NCBI GenBank assembly: GCA_947489175.1
Contig: CANLED010000098.1
Coordinates: 1-7,132, forward strand
From: Chitinophagaceae bacterium
GTDB taxonomy: Bacteria; Bacteroidota; Bacteroidia; Chitinophagales; Chitinophagaceae
DNA length: 7,132 nucleotides
Direction: 5' to 3'
Below, piece by piece: positions 6,551-7,132 of the stretch. Position 1 is the stretch's first letter, and each line of letters opens with the position of its first letter. The notes under the pieces were generated by a model. It was not told the origin of the DNA. It saw nothing but the letters and a program-made list of their open reading frames with translations, and searched no databases. A program made the translations under genes and the position numbers.

Positions 6551-7132
6551 TTAATACGGCAAATTAACCCATCCCTTTGTTTCTTGTTCAACATGCAGAA
6601 CAACAGTTTTCACTTTATATTTTTCTTCAAGATATGCAGCAAGTCTATCGGCCGCATATACACTTCGATGTTGTCCACCCGTGCAACCAAAGCTGACGGT
6701 AAGTCCTTCAAAATCTCTTTTAATATAATCTTCAACAGAAATATCTACGATGCCAAAAACATGCTGTAAAAATGTTGGCATGGATGTTTTATGTAATAAA
6801 TATTCTTTGACATCCTTATCACGACCTGTTTGGATTTTATATTCCTCTATACGACCAGGATTTAATATTCCCCTACAATCAAAAATATAACCACCGCCAT
6901 TGCCAAATTTATCTTGCGGAATTCCTTTTTTAAACGAAAAGCTATTGATGTGAACCATTAACTTGGATTCATTGCTTGCAATGACAGGTTCAAACTTTTT
7001 CATAATATCGTCGGCAACGACTGAATTCAACAATTTCTGCAGTGCGGGCAACCGTATAGGAAGTTTTTTATTTGCGAGGAACCACTTAAGATTTTTCAAG
7101 GCATAAGGAATACTGGCAATAAAATGTGGCTT
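6551..7132 (-). CDS. Protein with C-terminal RapZ domain, probably fused to a phosphotransferase; 5' end outside window
   Basis: The frame is open from the window edge at 7132 (K-P-H-F-I-A-S-I-P-Y-A-L). A TTG at 7099 is internal and should not be taken as the start. Counting from that TTG codon, the C-terminal part has the RapZ C-domain features SFSFKKGIP (53-61), FDCRGILNPGR (73-83), TGRD (91-94), the hallmark SFGCTGGQHRSVYAAD (136-151) and HVEQE near the end. In enteric RapZ this domain binds the small RNA GlmZ and senses amino-sugar supply. The visible N-terminal piece (FIASIPYALKNLKWFL) looks like the last helices of an aminoglycoside-phosphotransferase-like domain, an arrangement I recall as common in Bacteroidota, rather than the P-loop domain of classical RapZ. 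This is inferred because the domain lies beyond the edge. It heads the minus-strand cluster with the MurU-like gene 15 bases downstream. Confidence 0.83.
   Translation of the reverse strand, partial: KPHFIASIPYALKNLKWFLANKKLPIRLPALQKLLNSVVADDIMKKFEPVIASNESKLMVHINSFSFKKGIPQDKFGNGGGYIFDCRGILNPGRIEEYKIQTGRDKDVKEYLLHKTSMPTFLQHVFGIVDISVEDYIKRDFEGLTVSFGCTGGQHRSVYAADRLAAYLEEKYKVKTVVLHVEQETKGWVNLPY

Noticed and set aside
7097..7099. TTG at 7099 as the true start of the RapZ-domain protein
   Set aside because: The frame continues to the window edge with protein-like sequence, so the gene is simply cut off by the window.
1..7132. Defence system, mobile element, CRISPR array or RNA gene
   Set aside because: No transposase, integrase, toxin-antitoxin pair, repeat array or tRNA/rRNA-like sequence was seen; the Lhr-type helicase fits a known DNA repair family rather than a defence cluster.

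Overview
This is an ordinary-looking chromosomal segment from an AT-rich bacterium, most likely a member of the Bacteroidota (Chitinophagales/Sphingobacteriia-like). The grounds are A-rich leaders without clear Shine-Dalgarno sites, a short RsmI, an Lhr-type helicase of the ligase-associated family with its PdeM partner, and a C-terminal RapZ domain beside a MurU-like nucleotidyltransferase. The lineage is inferred from protein style only. Coding density is very high: the longest stretch without a gene is about 100 bases. I see no tRNA, rRNA, CRISPR array, insertion sequence, attachment site or origin.

Left block, plus strand (1-5027). The 3' part of a proline-specific M24 aminopeptidase (pepP-like) is followed by CDP-diacylglycerol-serine phosphatidyltransferase (pssA). 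pssA overlaps purS by four bases (ATGA). Next come rsmI (16S rRNA C1402 2'-O-methyltransferase) and, after about 100 bases holding a strong inverted repeat, an 825-residue Lhr-core DExH DNA helicase. Apart from the helicase these are housekeeping functions: peptide turnover, phosphatidylethanolamine synthesis, purine synthesis and ribosome modification.

Right block, minus strand (5052-7132), converging on the helicase with a 24-base gap. In transcription order it holds a protein ending in a RapZ C-terminal domain (5' end beyond the window), a MurU-like nucleotidyltransferase 15 bases later, and a PdeM-like metallophosphoesterase 53 bases after that. The first two fit a sugar kinase plus nucleotidyltransferase salvage pair, plausibly cell-wall sugar recycling. 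PdeM belongs functionally with the convergent helicase: both are components of the known bacterial 'ligase-associated' DNA damage response set (helicase, PdeM nuclease, exonuclease, ATP-dependent ligase), but the ligase and exonuclease are not in this window.

I do not see a clearly new system. The points most worth a second look are the split and convergent arrangement of the repair pair, the RapZ-domain/MurU-like pair, the unusual starts of the helicase (GTG next to an A-tract) and PdeM (TTG), and the gap between rsmI and the helicase, which may hold the decayed end of an opposing gene.
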